The notes below the pieces were generated by a model. It ran no database searches. It saw nothing but the letters and a program-made list of their open reading frames with translations, and had not been told where the DNA came from. From Candidatus Methylomirabilota bacterium (GTDB taxonomy: Bacteria > Methylomirabilota > Methylomirabilia > Methylomirabilales > 2-02-FULL-66-22): a stretch of 49,739 nt of DNA. The stretch covers positions 7,154 to 56,892 of the forward strand of contig JAPLLC010000028.1 in the NCBI GenBank assembly GCA_026387775.1, given 5' to 3'. Numbering within the stretch: the stretch's first letter is position 1; the number at the start of each line of letters is the position of its first letter. Of this stretch, positions 7,910 to 15,678 are shown in pieces. The position numbers and the translations under genes were made by a program.

Positions 7910-8404
7910 GGCGTAGTGGATCTCGATTCCGGACAGAGGTGAAGACTAGGGGATTGGTGACATCCTTGTGGCCGAGGCGTTCCCAGGGGTCGCGAAAGCG
8001 GCGTGGGGGTGACAACGGTAGGGAAAGGATGAGCACAGGGACGTGGTGAATGCAGACGAGCTAGGCCGCGCGCACAAGCCTGATGTGGAGCACGATCACG
8101 AGCCGTCCCCATGTAGCCTCCTGCATTGGTCGTACTGGGGAGGTGCAATGAACTGGAGGCTACGCTACGCTTGACCAGGCATCGCTGTCAAGGGCGGGTT
8201 GATGCGGGAGGGAAGGGAACGGCGAGGAAGACAATAACGGCCAGCCAAACGCGCTGGTCGAGTTGGTCGAGATCGAGCGCTCGCTGATCCACTTGCAGCC
8301 ACCTCCACTAGCATGGCGAGCGGGTCGATCAGGATGCGAGTCATCGCCTTCGCGTCGCCTACTGGCTCAGATAAGAAATCGCCTTGCAACGCAAGGACCT
8401 CCAC
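7910..8404. other. Gene-free stretch of about 500 bp
   Basis: No gene can be supported. A minus-strand frame at 8165-8404 gives a 79-residue alanine/arginine-rich product with no recognised domain and no clear ribosome site; I leave it out. The region may hold the remains of genes lost during element insertion. Confidence 0.35.
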
Positions 8405-8974
8405 CTACCACGGCAGTGCTATGCACTTCGAGGGCGGACAGATAGCGAATGCAGCCGCGAATAATACCGCAAGGGCGAAAAAGACGAAGGGTAGATGTTC
8501 AAACCGTCCTATCCAACAAGCAGTCCTTTCCCCCATCTTCTTCTGTGCAGACAACTCAGGTTCTTGGTCGAGCAAGATCCTGTGCGCATCTTTGAGCAGT
8601 CCCATTAGCCCTTCCTCATTTTCTGGGTATTTGAACCTCAGTGCCCCCCATCCAATGACCTTCATTTGTGCGTGGAGCATCTCTGCCTGCATCAGCTTCG
8701 ATAACAGCAACCGCACGCCAATCCCAAAGAAGACGGCAAGTACAAAGAATCCGATTGGAATACCCAGCACCCATCCCGGTGCGTTCTTTAGATCCAGGAT
8801 ATAGTTGTACATCGGTGGCAAGCCGACAACCGCAGCGGCTGCCAAACCAACTATCCAAACGACCATGCTGTCTCGGTGTTGTTGTTGATTTCCTGTTGCC
8901 TTCTGCCCTTCCGTTACACCCCTCGCCATACTATCTATCATGTCTAGCGCTCTCTTGATCCTTGCCTCATCCAT
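8405..8974 (-). CDS. Hypothetical three-helix membrane protein
   Basis: Start is taken at the ATG at 8974 (MDEARIKRALD); the longer frame runs into the miniature element at 9008. The product has 189 residues. Hydrophobic segments are at about residues 37-57 (VVWIVGLAAAAVVGL), 68-92 (WVLGIPIGFFVLAVFF) and 162-182 (FVFFALAVLFAAAFAI), with a soluble segment of about 70 residues between the second and third. The first 35 residues are charged and glutamine-rich. I do not recognise a family. As a small membrane protein inside a toxin/defence-like cluster it could be an effector, but nothing in the sequence proves this. Confidence 0.55.
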   Translation of the reverse strand: MDEARIKRALDMIDSMARGVTEGQKATGNQQQHRDSMVVWIVGLAAAAVVGLPPMYNYILDLKNAPGWVLGIPIGFFVLAVFFGIGVRLLLSKLMQAEMLHAQMKVIGWGALRFKYPENEEGLMGLLKDAHRILLDQEPELSAQKKMGERTACWIGRFEHLPFVFFALAVLFAAAFAICPPSKCIALPW

Positions 8975-9007
8975 GACGTTGCCTCCGCTTTCCGGGTTCA
9001 GCCTTTT

Positions 9008-9266
9008 ATGGGGGACGTTGCCAAGCAATTCACGTTACGGCTTTGGGGAGCCGTGCCCAGGCATCCACGGTGAGGGCGCCCTGCTTCACCGGGCCGCGAG
9101 GCGGGGGAGGACGTCGGCGCGATCCCCATCCTCCTGGAAGATCAGCGACCGCACGATCCCCCGCACCATCCCCTGCGAGAGAGTCTCTGGCTCATCGCGG
9201 CGGGGCGGGCGGAGTATAGCGGAGTCGAGGAGAGCGTCACTTGTTTTACTTGGCAACGTCCCCCAT
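9008..9266. mobile_element. RAYT-derived miniature inverted-repeat element, copy 2
   Basis: 259 bp with perfect 18-bp terminal inverted repeats: ATGGGGGACGTTGCCAAG (9008-9025) and CTTGGCAACGTCCCCCAT (9249-9266). The minus strand retains transposase-like GMVRGIVRSLIFQEDGDRAD. It lies 4 bp downstream of the Fic gene at 9271 and just upstream of the membrane protein gene, so it occupies a narrow intergenic gap. Confidence 0.82.
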
Positions 9267-9270
9267 CATT

Positions 9271-10509
9271 CTAATATGCCCGGTCTCCCAGCGGATCGCC
9301 CCGCTCAGAGCCCCTTTCGCTCACACTGTTTTGTTCACGCCCTAGATCAGCTCTCACTGTTGGAGGCAGGAAACCAAGAATGATTTCCTTGCGTGCACGA
9401 TAACCTTTTGATGCCCTCTCGATTAACCCGGCTTCGCGCATTGCATTGAGGTCCCTGACGAGCGATTTTTGTGTGCGTCTCGCATACGCCTGGGACAGTC
9501 GAGGGCTTATGCCCGGGATGTCAGCTATAGACGTAGATCCAGTTCGTAGGGAAAGATCGAGCACAAGGTGTCGCCTTCGTACCTGGCTCGGGGACGTTTT
9601 GTTCTGGAACAATTCGTGGACGTAGTTCCGCCATGCGAGGTCCCACTGTTGCGCCCAAATCACATCAATTTGTTGCTTCAGTCCGTCGAGGAACCCACGT
9701 ACGGCATAGGAAACGAAGGAAACAACATCTCCCCCCTTTGCGCTGGCTCGGTCTAATTGCCGATAATATTCAGATCGGGTCAGGTTGTAGTGATTACTCA
9801 AGAGATGGGCGGAGGCGGCGGGAACCCCCGCTCCTATGAGAATCTGAAACTCCAGAAGCCGGGCTACCCGGCCATTGCCGTCGCCAAATGGGTGAATCCA
9901 GGCCAGGTACAGGTGGGCAATAATCGCCTTCAGGATGGCATAGACGATTCTCTTGTCTTCCGTGGGGGTGAAGTCACTTCCGTTCAACCATCTGACGAGT
10001 TCGTCCAGTAGGAACTCGCAGTCTTCGGCTGGTGCACCTCGGTAGCGCCCGACAACAACGGAGTGATGTCGCACTTCGCCGGGAATAACACCGTCTTCAA
10101 GAGCTAGGTCCTTCAAGACCGTGCGGTTCAACTCCCGAATGCTCTCCGAGGCAATGGAAGGCGTGCCTCCATGAGCCACGACCTGCAGGGTCACGTTGCA
10201 TCCTGCGATGACGTTGTCGATTTCCTTCGCCAGGTATTCGCGTGAGGGGGGGAGCTTAAGTTTTCCGTCCAGGTGATCGCGTACCTCCTGCTCTGAGAGC
10301 GTATTACCCTCGATCGCGGTGGTGGCAAGAGCCCCTTTCGCCAGGTAGATCTTGTACAGTCCCTCGGCAGTGGCTGGGCGAAGAGGCACCAGGGAAACAT
10401 GCTCACACTTGGACTGGCATTCCCCCAACATGAGCCACAAGTCCGGTGGGGAGTCTTTGAGATCGACCGAGAACTTTATCCACGGATGTGTCTGTTCGTA
10501 TGTCCTCAT
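9271..10509 (-). CDS. Fic family protein, intact
   Basis: The 412-residue protein is complete. The inhibitory-helix motif TTAIEGNTL is near residue 63, and the Fic loop HPFGDGNGRVAR is near residue 225, with H, the phosphate-binding G-x-G-N-G and R present. The C-terminal 120 residues (TSIADIPGISP, SLVRDLNAMREAGLIE) form a winged-helix-like domain that could bind DNA and mediate autoregulation, as in other class II Fic proteins. Expected activity is AMP transfer to protein hydroxyls, relieved from autoinhibition by oligomer change or autoAMPylation. An AT-rich upstream region with a good promoter lies at 10585-10613. It is unlike the two other Fic genes outside the catalytic motif. Confidence 0.9.
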   Translation of the reverse strand: MRTYEQTHPWIKFSVDLKDSPPDLWLMLGECQSKCEHVSLVPLRPATAEGLYKIYLAKGALATTAIEGNTLSEQEVRDHLDGKLKLPPSREYLAKEIDNVIAGCNVTLQVVAHGGTPSIASESIRELNRTVLKDLALEDGVIPGEVRHHSVVVGRYRGAPAEDCEFLLDELVRWLNGSDFTPTEDKRIVYAILKAIIAHLYLAWIHPFGDGNGRVARLLEFQILIGAGVPAASAHLLSNHYNLTRSEYYRQLDRASAKGGDVVSFVSYAVRGFLDGLKQQIDVIWAQQWDLAWRNYVHELFQNKTSPSQVRRRHLVLDLSLRTGSTSIADIPGISPRLSQAYARRTQKSLVRDLNAMREAGLIERASKGYRARKEIILGFLPPTVRADLGREQNSVSERGSERGDPLGDRAY

Positions 10510-10584
10510 GTATGTCCCTCATAACTAACTAATTTATAATAATATATGGCAAGTATAGTCTATATAAATGTCCAGAGCAATATA

Positions 10585-10613
10585 ACAATATAAGGTTAAT
10601 TATGGCCTGTCAA
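10585..10613 (-). promoter_or_regulatory. Sigma-70-like promoter for the intact Fic gene
   Basis: On the minus strand TTGACA (10613-10608), a 17-bp spacer and TATTGT (10590-10585) lie about 75 bp upstream of the Fic start, within a strongly AT-rich stretch (10510-10605). Confidence 0.5.
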
Positions 10614-10647
10614 TAGCCCACGCGTTCCTCTTCATCCATTGCCTGTG

Positions 10648-10987
10648 GTGGGGGACGTTGCCACGCTCGTCGCTTTCAACAGAATTCGTCCTGCCCGTTC
10701 CCGCGGGCTCGTTTCTGCTGGACGTTCGACTCGGTAAGCCGGTCACGCTTCCTCGATCCGGATCTCTCTCGACAGAGCCCGCGACGTGACCGATGGACCG
10801 CCGGGCTCTTGCTGCCCGAGCCATGAGTGGCCGATCCTTCCGGTTCCGAGGTGCACACTTCATCCAGAACGAAAACGCCGACCCTCAGCCGAGAATCGGC
10901 GCTCAATCTCTTCCAGGTTCCCCCGCGATCATCCGCCAAGCGGAACTCCTGTCCCCGACGGCCCCTTCTTGTTTCCGAATGCTTGTA
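10648..10987. repeat. About 340-bp dispersed repeat with RAYT-type end, copy 1
   Basis: Begins GTGGGGGACGTTGCCACG and ends CTTGTTTCCGAATGCTTGTA. A diverged copy in the same orientation lies at 24383-24734. The first 13 bp match the ends of the RAYT-derived elements. No protein can be recognised inside, though a GCCGA/TCGGC hairpin near the middle is conserved in both copies. Confidence 0.72.
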
Positions 10988-11151
10988 ATAGGGGACGTTG
11001 CATCTTTCGTCTCCTGGCGTTCTCGGGCGAGGAGCCGCTGCCAGGTGAGGGCCTGCGCGGCCCCCCCGGCGGGCCACCTTGCGGGGCTATGGCCCGCCTC
11101 ACGCGAGGCGATGCAACGGGTGATGTTTACCAAGCGCCGAACTCCAAGCAT

Positions 11152-11183
11152 GAAGGCCCGAGGGGTTTCTTCCTCGGGCCTTC
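11152..11183. terminator. Strong hairpin downstream of tRNA-like sequence, copy 1
   Basis: GAAGGCCCGAGG and CCTCGGGCCTTC pair perfectly over 12 bp around an 8-base loop. On the minus strand it follows the tRNA 3' end, as a tRNA terminator would. The T-tract is weak. Confidence 0.5.
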
Positions 11184-11201
11184 ATTTCCGACAGGTCATG
11201 A

Positions 11202-11246
11202 TGGTGGGCGAAGGTGGTTTCGAATCACCGACCCCCTGCTTGTAAG
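11202..11246 (-). pseudogene. tRNA-Val 3' half (attachment-site-like)
   Basis: Reading leftward from 11246 the sequence is CTTACAAGCAGGGGGTCGG followed by a T-arm-like stretch and TTCGCCCACCA. This is the valine tRNA from the anticodon loop (TAC) to the CCA end. The 5' half is absent; unrelated sequence joins in the anticodon loop. Integrases commonly recombine in tRNA anticodon or T loops, so this may be a leftover att site. Confidence 0.55.
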
Positions 11247-11336
11247 CTATGGCCCGGGCTTATCATTCATTTCAGCCTTTTCCAGAATGTCTTGTCCTGT
11301 CAGATAGAGAACCTTCCTGGGATCCTCCGCGCTGGA

Positions 11337-11591
11337 CTAGGATGCTTTCTTAATTTCTTCTCGAACCACTCGGCGGAGAAGTTTCTCAAGAGACTGATCC
11401 TGGTGCTCGGTGTAAGTCCGGAGGGCGTCATTGAGCATGGTCTGGTAGTTGCCGCCGCCCTGCTTCTCGACCTTTGCGCGAAACCAATTCACGAGGTCAC
11501 GATCCAGACGGATTGTGATTCGGACTTTCCTGTCCGAAGTTGGCACAACGGCGCCACGTCGAGCTCTGCTAAAATCATAATTCGCTTTCAT
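11337..11591 (-). CDS. brnA: BrnA-type antitoxin
   Basis: The 84-residue protein begins MKANYDFSRARRGAVV; the ATG at 11591 lies inside the end of the toxin gene, giving a 17-bp overlap. VRITIRLDRDLVNWFRAKVE and NYQTMLNDALRTY form the ribbon-helix-helix-like DNA-binding region typical of BrnA. The tail is helical and basic. In known systems BrnA neutralises the BrnT ribonuclease and the complex represses its own promoter. The pair sits between two copies of a tRNA-associated repeat, consistent with acquisition as a mobile cassette. Confidence 0.85.
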   Translation of the reverse strand: MKANYDFSRARRGAVVPTSDRKVRITIRLDRDLVNWFRAKVEKQGGGNYQTMLNDALRTYTEHQDQSLEKLLRRVVREEIKKAS

Positions 11592-11841
11592 ACTGTCGCA
11601 CCTCCGACTGCGTTGCTTTGCGTGCTGAGATAATGCGGATTTTCTCACCTCGCCACGTGTACGCCACCACGAGGACTCGGCCAAATCCGTCTATGCCAAC
11701 GGATACGTGTCTCTGTTCCCCCTCGGTCGCTTGGTCGAGGGTCAGGGCATTCGGGTCTTCAAACACAGCAAAGGTGTCAGCAAATGCCACCCCGTGTTTG
11801 ATTTCGTTCACTTTGGCTTTAGCCTGATCCCATTCGTACAT
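11575..11841 (-). CDS. brnT: BrnT-type ribonuclease toxin
   Basis: Start is taken at the ATG at 11841 (MYEWDQAKAKVNEIKHGVAF). The 88-residue product has the BrnT signature: EWD...N..KHGV..F at the N-terminus, a central DP...E..R..G region, and RIISARKA near the end carrying the conserved arginine. BrnT toxins cleave RNA and inhibit translation. Gene order toxin-antitoxin with a short overlap is the usual one for this family. A promoter ends almost at the start codon, so the mRNA may have little or no leader. Confidence 0.85.
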   Translation of the reverse strand: MYEWDQAKAKVNEIKHGVAFADTFAVFEDPNALTLDQATEGEQRHVSVGIDGFGRVLVVAYTWRGEKIRIISARKATQSEVRQYESEL

Positions 11842-11848
11842 GTCGCTA

Positions 11849-11877
11849 TGATATGCATATGTGTATGTACACGTCAA
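11849..11877 (-). promoter_or_regulatory. BrnT/BrnA promoter and operator-like palindromes
   Basis: On the minus strand TTGACG (11877-11872), a 17-bp spacer and ATATCA (11854-11849). The spacer holds GTGTA-CA-TACAC and ATATGCATAT, both palindromes, as expected for a self-repressed toxin-antitoxin operon. Confidence 0.5.
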
Positions 11878-11937
11878 TTATCTTTTCTGGGGTATGCACT
11901 TTACTTCAGTCTGTTCCAGAATAGCTCGTCATATCAC

Positions 11938-11998
11938 AATAGGGGACGCTGCATCTTGTGTCTCCTGTAATAGGGGACGCTGCATCTTGTGTCTCCTG
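11938..11998. repeat. 31-bp tandem repeat, two units
   Basis: AATAGGGGACGCTGCATCTT plus TGTGTCTCCTG occurs at 11938-11967 and again at 11969-11998. The unit is the terminal segment of the compound repeat that follows, so it reflects a partial duplication of the element end. Confidence 0.8.
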
Positions 11999-12275
11999 GC
12001 GTTCTCGGGCGAGGAGCCGCTGCCAGGTGAGGGCCTGCGCGGCCCCCCCGGCGGGCCACCTTGCGGCTATGGCCCGCCTCACGCGAGGCGATGCAACGGG
12101 TGCAGTCGCCAGCGGCTCGCATTACTTCTCGCCTGTTCTCGTGTCTACCAGATGTTTACCAAGAGCCGAAATCCAAGCACGAAGGCCCGAGGGGCTTCTT
12201 CCTCGGGCCTTCATTTCCGACAGGTCATGATGGTGGGCGAAGGTGGTTTCGAATCACCGACACCCCGCTTGTAGG
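11969..12275. repeat. Compound repeat ending in a tRNA-Val 3' half, copy 2
   Basis: Second copy of 10988-11246, including the hairpin at 12181-12212 and the tRNA 3' half. It differs mainly by about 47 extra bases near 12102-12150. Confidence 0.75.
12181..12212. terminator. Strong hairpin downstream of tRNA-like sequence, copy 2
   Basis: Same 12-bp perfect stem as at 11152-11183, with loop GGCTTCTT. On the minus strand it follows the tRNA-Val-like gene. Confidence 0.5.
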
Positions 12276-12304
12276 CAAGTGCTCTCCCTCTGGGCGATTC
12301 GCCT
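12231..12304 (-). pseudogene. Degenerate tRNA-Val (TAC)
   Basis: Reading leftward, AGGCGAATCGCCCAGAGGGA, then GAGCACTTGCCTACAAGCGG, a T arm and TTCGCCCACCA resemble a full tRNA-Val. The acceptor stem pairs over 6 of 7 positions, but the anticodon loop has only six bases, the D stem has a C-A mismatch, and the conserved G53-C61 pair is replaced by A and C. I judge it non-functional. A near-perfect hairpin (12292-12323) overlaps its 5' end. Confidence 0.5.
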
Positions 12305-12349
12305 TGTCAAGGCGAAATCGCCCGCCGCCCTTGACGCAGAATCCCCCGT

Positions 12350-13417
12350 CTACCTGCCGTAGAAGAGCCGGGGCGGATGGAGGGTGTGCCAGACCTCGTC
12401 GCAGGCATCCAGCTCCTCCTGGGAGAGGCGCACGCCGACCGCCCCCAGGTTCTGTTCGAGCTGCTCGACGGAGGTTGTGCCGCAGACGATCGCCGTGATG
12501 CCGGGCTTGTTCAGGACCCAGGCGAGGGCGAACTGGCCCAGACTCTTCCCGTGATCGGCGGCGATCTTCTTGAGCCGCTCCACCGCGGCGCGGTCCAGAT
12601 CCGTCCAGTACTTCTCGTTGTACTTGAATCCCCGGGCGCCCAGGCCGAATCGATGCTCGGCGCTCGGCGGCTTCCCCTGCTCGTACTTGCCCGACAGCAG
12701 GCCCGCCGCGAGCGGGCTGAACACCGCAACGCCGACCCCCTCCTCGAGGCAGAGCGGCAGCAGCTCGTACTCGATGTCGCGGGTCAGGAGATTGAAGGGG
12801 GGCTGGACGATGTCCCAGCGGGCCAGGTTGTGCTTGTCGCTCAGCCAGAGGGCCTTGCCGACCTGGAAGGCGCGGTAGTTGGAGCAGCCCAGATACCGCA
12901 CCTTGCCCTGGCGCACGAGGTCGTCCATCGCCCGCAGCGTCTCGTCCAGGGGCGTGTCGTAGTCCGGCATGTGAGCGTAGAAGATATCGAGGTAGTCGGT
13001 ACCGAGACGGCGCAGGATTGCCTCCACGGCCTGCAAGAGGTGCTTCCGGGAGAGCCCCGTGTCGTTGGGACCCACATGGTCGCCGACATTGGCGGGCGGG
13101 AACGACTGGGGCCGCGCCAGATCCAGCGGCCCGCCGATCGTCTGCTCCCCGTACTTGGGCCCCCAGCGGCGCAGATGCCCCGCCTTGGAGGCGAGGACGA
13201 GCGTATCGCGCTTCCCCTTGATGGCCTTGCTGAGAATCTCCTCGGTCACGCCGTTGGCGTAGATGTCCGCGAGATCAATGAAGGTGACCCCGCCATCGAT
13301 CGCACGCTGGACGATCTGCAGCGACTTCTGCTCATCTATCTGTTTGCCAAACGTCATCGTGCCGAGACAGAACGCCGACACCTTCAGTCCGGTGCGTCCA
13401 ACCTTCCGATACTCCAT
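12350..13417 (-). CDS. Aldo/keto reductase
   Basis: Start at ATG 13417 (MEYRKVGRTGLKVS), preceded by AGGAGG. The 355-residue TIM-barrel protein shows FIDLADIYANG (catalytic Asp and Tyr), the lysine in LVLASKAGH and the histidine in DIFYAHMPD, completing the D-Y-K-H tetrad. GKVRYLGCSNY and VCGTTSVEQLEQNL are family signatures for the substrate and NADPH sites. It should reduce carbonyl groups with NADPH; the substrate is unknown. About 140 bp of non-coding sequence separates it from the next gene, so the two may be separate transcripts. It marks the end of the accessory island. Confidence 0.9.
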   Translation of the reverse strand: MEYRKVGRTGLKVSAFCLGTMTFGKQIDEQKSLQIVQRAIDGGVTFIDLADIYANGVTEEILSKAIKGKRDTLVLASKAGHLRRWGPKYGEQTIGGPLDLARPQSFPPANVGDHVGPNDTGLSRKHLLQAVEAILRRLGTDYLDIFYAHMPDYDTPLDETLRAMDDLVRQGKVRYLGCSNYRAFQVGKALWLSDKHNLARWDIVQPPFNLLTRDIEYELLPLCLEEGVGVAVFSPLAAGLLSGKYEQGKPPSAEHRFGLGARGFKYNEKYWTDLDRAAVERLKKIAADHGKSLGQFALAWVLNKPGITAIVCGTTSVEQLEQNLGAVGVRLSQEELDACDEVWHTLHPPRLFYGR

Positions 13418-13559
13418 TTGAAGCCTCCTTCTCCTCTGGCTTGCGTTTTCCCCCGCCCAGGGGATCGGGCGGTCTCGCAAGTTACCAGCCGCGGCGCGGC
13501 AGGTCAAGCCTCTCCTGCCCAGGAAGGCGAACCCTCCCGTTTCGGTCCCGGGACAGCCG

Positions 13560-15092
13560 CTATGGTCCGATGATCACCCGGCGCCCATCGTACACAGGGC
13601 GGACGAGGCCCTGTTTCCGGAGGTACTCGGCCACGACATCTCGTCGCAGCCTGCCACTGTCCACGAGGTCGACTCCCGGCAGGGCGAGGGCTCGCGGGCC
13701 AAAAAAGGAATTGGTGGCCCCGGTATACACGCGGGCCTCGTCCACGGGCTGCCCGGCCACGGTGAGCTCCGTGAGCTGCCCCTCTTCTATTCGGTAGCGC
13801 ACCCCGGAGACGGCGGGTCGGTGCTTCTGGAGGAGCGCCTTGAGCTGCTGCCCCGTGATGCGGAACGTCACGACCCGATTATCGAACGGATCAAGCTCGG
13901 CGAGATTACCCTGCGTGATGGGGCCCTTGAGGAGCGGGGCTCGGACACCGCCCAGATTCTCGACCTCGATCTCCGTGCCGACTGCGGCTCGCACCGCATC
14001 GGCGACGAGATTATAGGGGGTGAGGTCGTCCCCGCGGTCGCTGAAGTCCCCTGCGGCTTGGGCCAGCACCTCGGTGTACCGTGGGGCGATCGGAGCCCAG
14101 TAGCGGGCGATCACGGCGGCGACCGCCGGCTCCTCGGGGAGGGCGGCGGTCACCGGAAGCAGGCGGGCGCGATGGCGGACCACGTGCCAGACGCCACGCG
14201 CATCCTTCTCGATCAGCAGATCGAGCCGGCCGAGCTCCCCGCCCCATTGGTGGGCCTGCACGATGATGGTCCCGTTCACGTCCATGGGCTTGAGGGCGTC
14301 GGAGTGCCAGACGAAGGCGCCCACCGGGAGCCGCGTGTGCGAGTGCCCGCCCACGATGACATCGATCCCCGGGACGGCCGCCGCAATCTGTTCGTCCATC
14401 CGCTCTCCGGCATGCGAGAGCAGGATCACGAAATCGGCCTCTTGCCGGAGCTTCGCCACGACCGCCCGCGCGGTTTCGATCTCCCCCGCGAGGGTCAGCC
14501 CCTCCGTGATCGCCTGGTACCCGTCCGTCTCTTTGGTGACCAGACCGAAGACACCGATCGTGATGGGGCCGACTTTCCGAAGCAGGGTCGCAGGAATGAG
14601 GAGTTTCCCCGTGGCCGTCTCGGTCACGTTGGCGCAGAGGATCGGGTAGCGGGCCTGGGCGAGCAGCCGCTTGAGCGTGGCCAGGGGCCGGCCGAACTCG
14701 TGGTTGCCGAGCGTCGCAAGGTCATACCCCGCCGCATTCATCGCCGCGATATCCGCCTCCCCCTGATACTCGGCCGAGAAGGCGGAGCCGTCGGTGAAAT
14801 CCCCCGCATCGACCAGCCACACGGGCGTCCCCCGGGGCTCCAGCTCGGCGCGGATCTGCCGGACCAGCGTGGCTCGACGGGCGATGCCGCCGATGTCGCT
14901 CCGGACCGGCACCGTGGCTTCGTCCGTGCCCGCCTGGGCGACGGCCGGGTAACTGAACGGCAGCAAGTGACCGTGGGTGTCGTTGGTGTGCAGGAGGGTC
15001 AGCGACACCTCTTGCGCAGCCGCGAGGATCGGCAGCCACACCAGGACGAAAAGCCAGGCAAGGATCCGCGTGGCCTTCTTCCCCTGCTGCAT
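13560..15092 (-). CDS. Secreted 5'-nucleotidase / metallophosphoesterase
   Basis: Start at the ATG at 15092 (MQQGKKATRILAW), because GGAGG lies just upstream; an in-frame ATG at 15104 is less well placed. An N-terminal hydrophobic segment ending near LPILAAAQ is a signal peptide. The metallophosphoesterase domain has LLHTNDTHGH, DAGDFTDGS, TLGNHEFGRP, LLSHAGE and VGGHSHTRL, the residues for a dinuclear metal site. The C-terminal 5'-nucleotidase domain includes NLVADAVRA, the ENLGGVRAPL stretch, and FDNRVVTFRITG. It probably removes phosphate from nucleotides in the periplasm to supply phosphate and nucleosides. Length (510) is normal. Confidence 0.9.
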   Translation of the reverse strand: MQQGKKATRILAWLFVLVWLPILAAAQEVSLTLLHTNDTHGHLLPFSYPAVAQAGTDEATVPVRSDIGGIARRATLVRQIRAELEPRGTPVWLVDAGDFTDGSAFSAEYQGEADIAAMNAAGYDLATLGNHEFGRPLATLKRLLAQARYPILCANVTETATGKLLIPATLLRKVGPITIGVFGLVTKETDGYQAITEGLTLAGEIETARAVVAKLRQEADFVILLSHAGERMDEQIAAAVPGIDVIVGGHSHTRLPVGAFVWHSDALKPMDVNGTIIVQAHQWGGELGRLDLLIEKDARGVWHVVRHRARLLPVTAALPEEPAVAAVIARYWAPIAPRYTEVLAQAAGDFSDRGDDLTPYNLVADAVRAAVGTEIEVENLGGVRAPLLKGPITQGNLAELDPFDNRVVTFRITGQQLKALLQKHRPAVSGVRYRIEEGQLTELTVAGQPVDEARVYTGATNSFFGPRALALPGVDLVDSGRLRRDVVAEYLRKQGLVRPVYDGRRVIIGP

Positions 15093-15129
15093 ATCGACCT
15101 CCATGTGCGCCGGATGCGCCCAATCGTGT

Positions 15130-15287
15130 AACAGACTGCTGAAAAAGACCCATCTGCGGCGTTGGCACGCTGGGGCACTCGCTGCGGCGTACCTGGAGTA
15201 CGCCTCACTCGGCCCTGCGCGTGCCGCCTAGCATCTGGGCCTTTTTGAGCAGCCTGAGCGAAGCCGGGTTTTTCAGCATCCTGCTAA
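15130..15287. repeat. Palindromic dispersed repeat, copy A (reverse orientation)
   Basis: Ends AACAGACTGCTGAAAAAG and CAGCATCCTGCTAA. The interior has CATCTGCGGCGTTGGC, GCGGCGTACC and TGGGCCTTTTTGAGCAGCC. It is the reverse complement arrangement of copies B-F and is the only copy next to a gene start rather than a gene end. Confidence 0.85.
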
Positions 15288-15382
15288 AGAAGCAGATGAC
15301 TGGCAGACGGTAACGCGCGCCGCAGGAGCCGTCAAGTCTTTAACCCGCATCATTCACGAACAGTGCCGTGAATTCTGCGAAT

Positions 15383-15502
15383 CCAATGACCAATGACCAA
15401 ATTCCAATGACCAAGGGTGGTACGCGCGCCTGGCGCGCTGTCAGGGTCACGAATGGAGGCCCGGTTCGTTGTTGGTCATTGATCATTGGGAATTGGTCAT
15501 TC
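15383..15502. repeat. GGTCATT-type inverted repeat element, copy 1
   Basis: Ends CCAATGACCAATGACC and GGGAATTGGTCATT; the middle holds GGTGGTACGCGCGC and GGCGCGCTG. A second copy is at 43708-43820. It is AT-rich at the ends and forms a long imperfect hairpin, so it is probably a miniature non-coding element. The stretch from here to 15678 has no gene; TTGACA at 15558 with CGATAC 17 bp on is a weak promoter candidate for the next gene. Confidence 0.75.
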
Positions 15503-15678
15503 TCTCCTGGTGGCTGGGCGGCCTGCCGCAGGCCAGAGAAGCCGGAGGGCTTTCCGCTTGACACCGTCTGCGAGGCGGCCCGATACTCGGTCGCCGCCGC
15601 GCCGTCGGGGCGCGGAGCGGGTGGGGCGAAACGGGAACTTCGGGCCGATGGCGGCGCCATCGGCCGCGGGGAGGCGTC

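Larger units (their letters stand above)
10988..11246. repeat. Compound repeat ending in a tRNA-Val 3' half, copy 1
   Basis: Begins with a RAYT-like end (TAGGGGACGTTGCATC), contains GATGCAACGGGTG near 11111, a hairpin at 11152-11183 and the 3' half of a tRNA. The same series recurs at 11969-12275, where about 47 bp extra sits before the hairpin. The pair flanks the BrnT/BrnA genes. Confidence 0.75.

Noticed and set aside
8165-8404. Small minus-strand gene of 79 codons
   Set aside because: No ribosome site, no domain and composition typical of chance frames.
12231-12304. Functional tRNA-Val gene
   Set aside because: Six-base anticodon loop, D-stem mismatch and loss of the conserved G53-C61 pair argue for a decayed copy.
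12377-15131. Long rightward frames opposite the aldo/keto reductase and nucleotidase
   Set aside because: Shadow frames of high-GC genes; the leftward products carry intact catalytic motifs.
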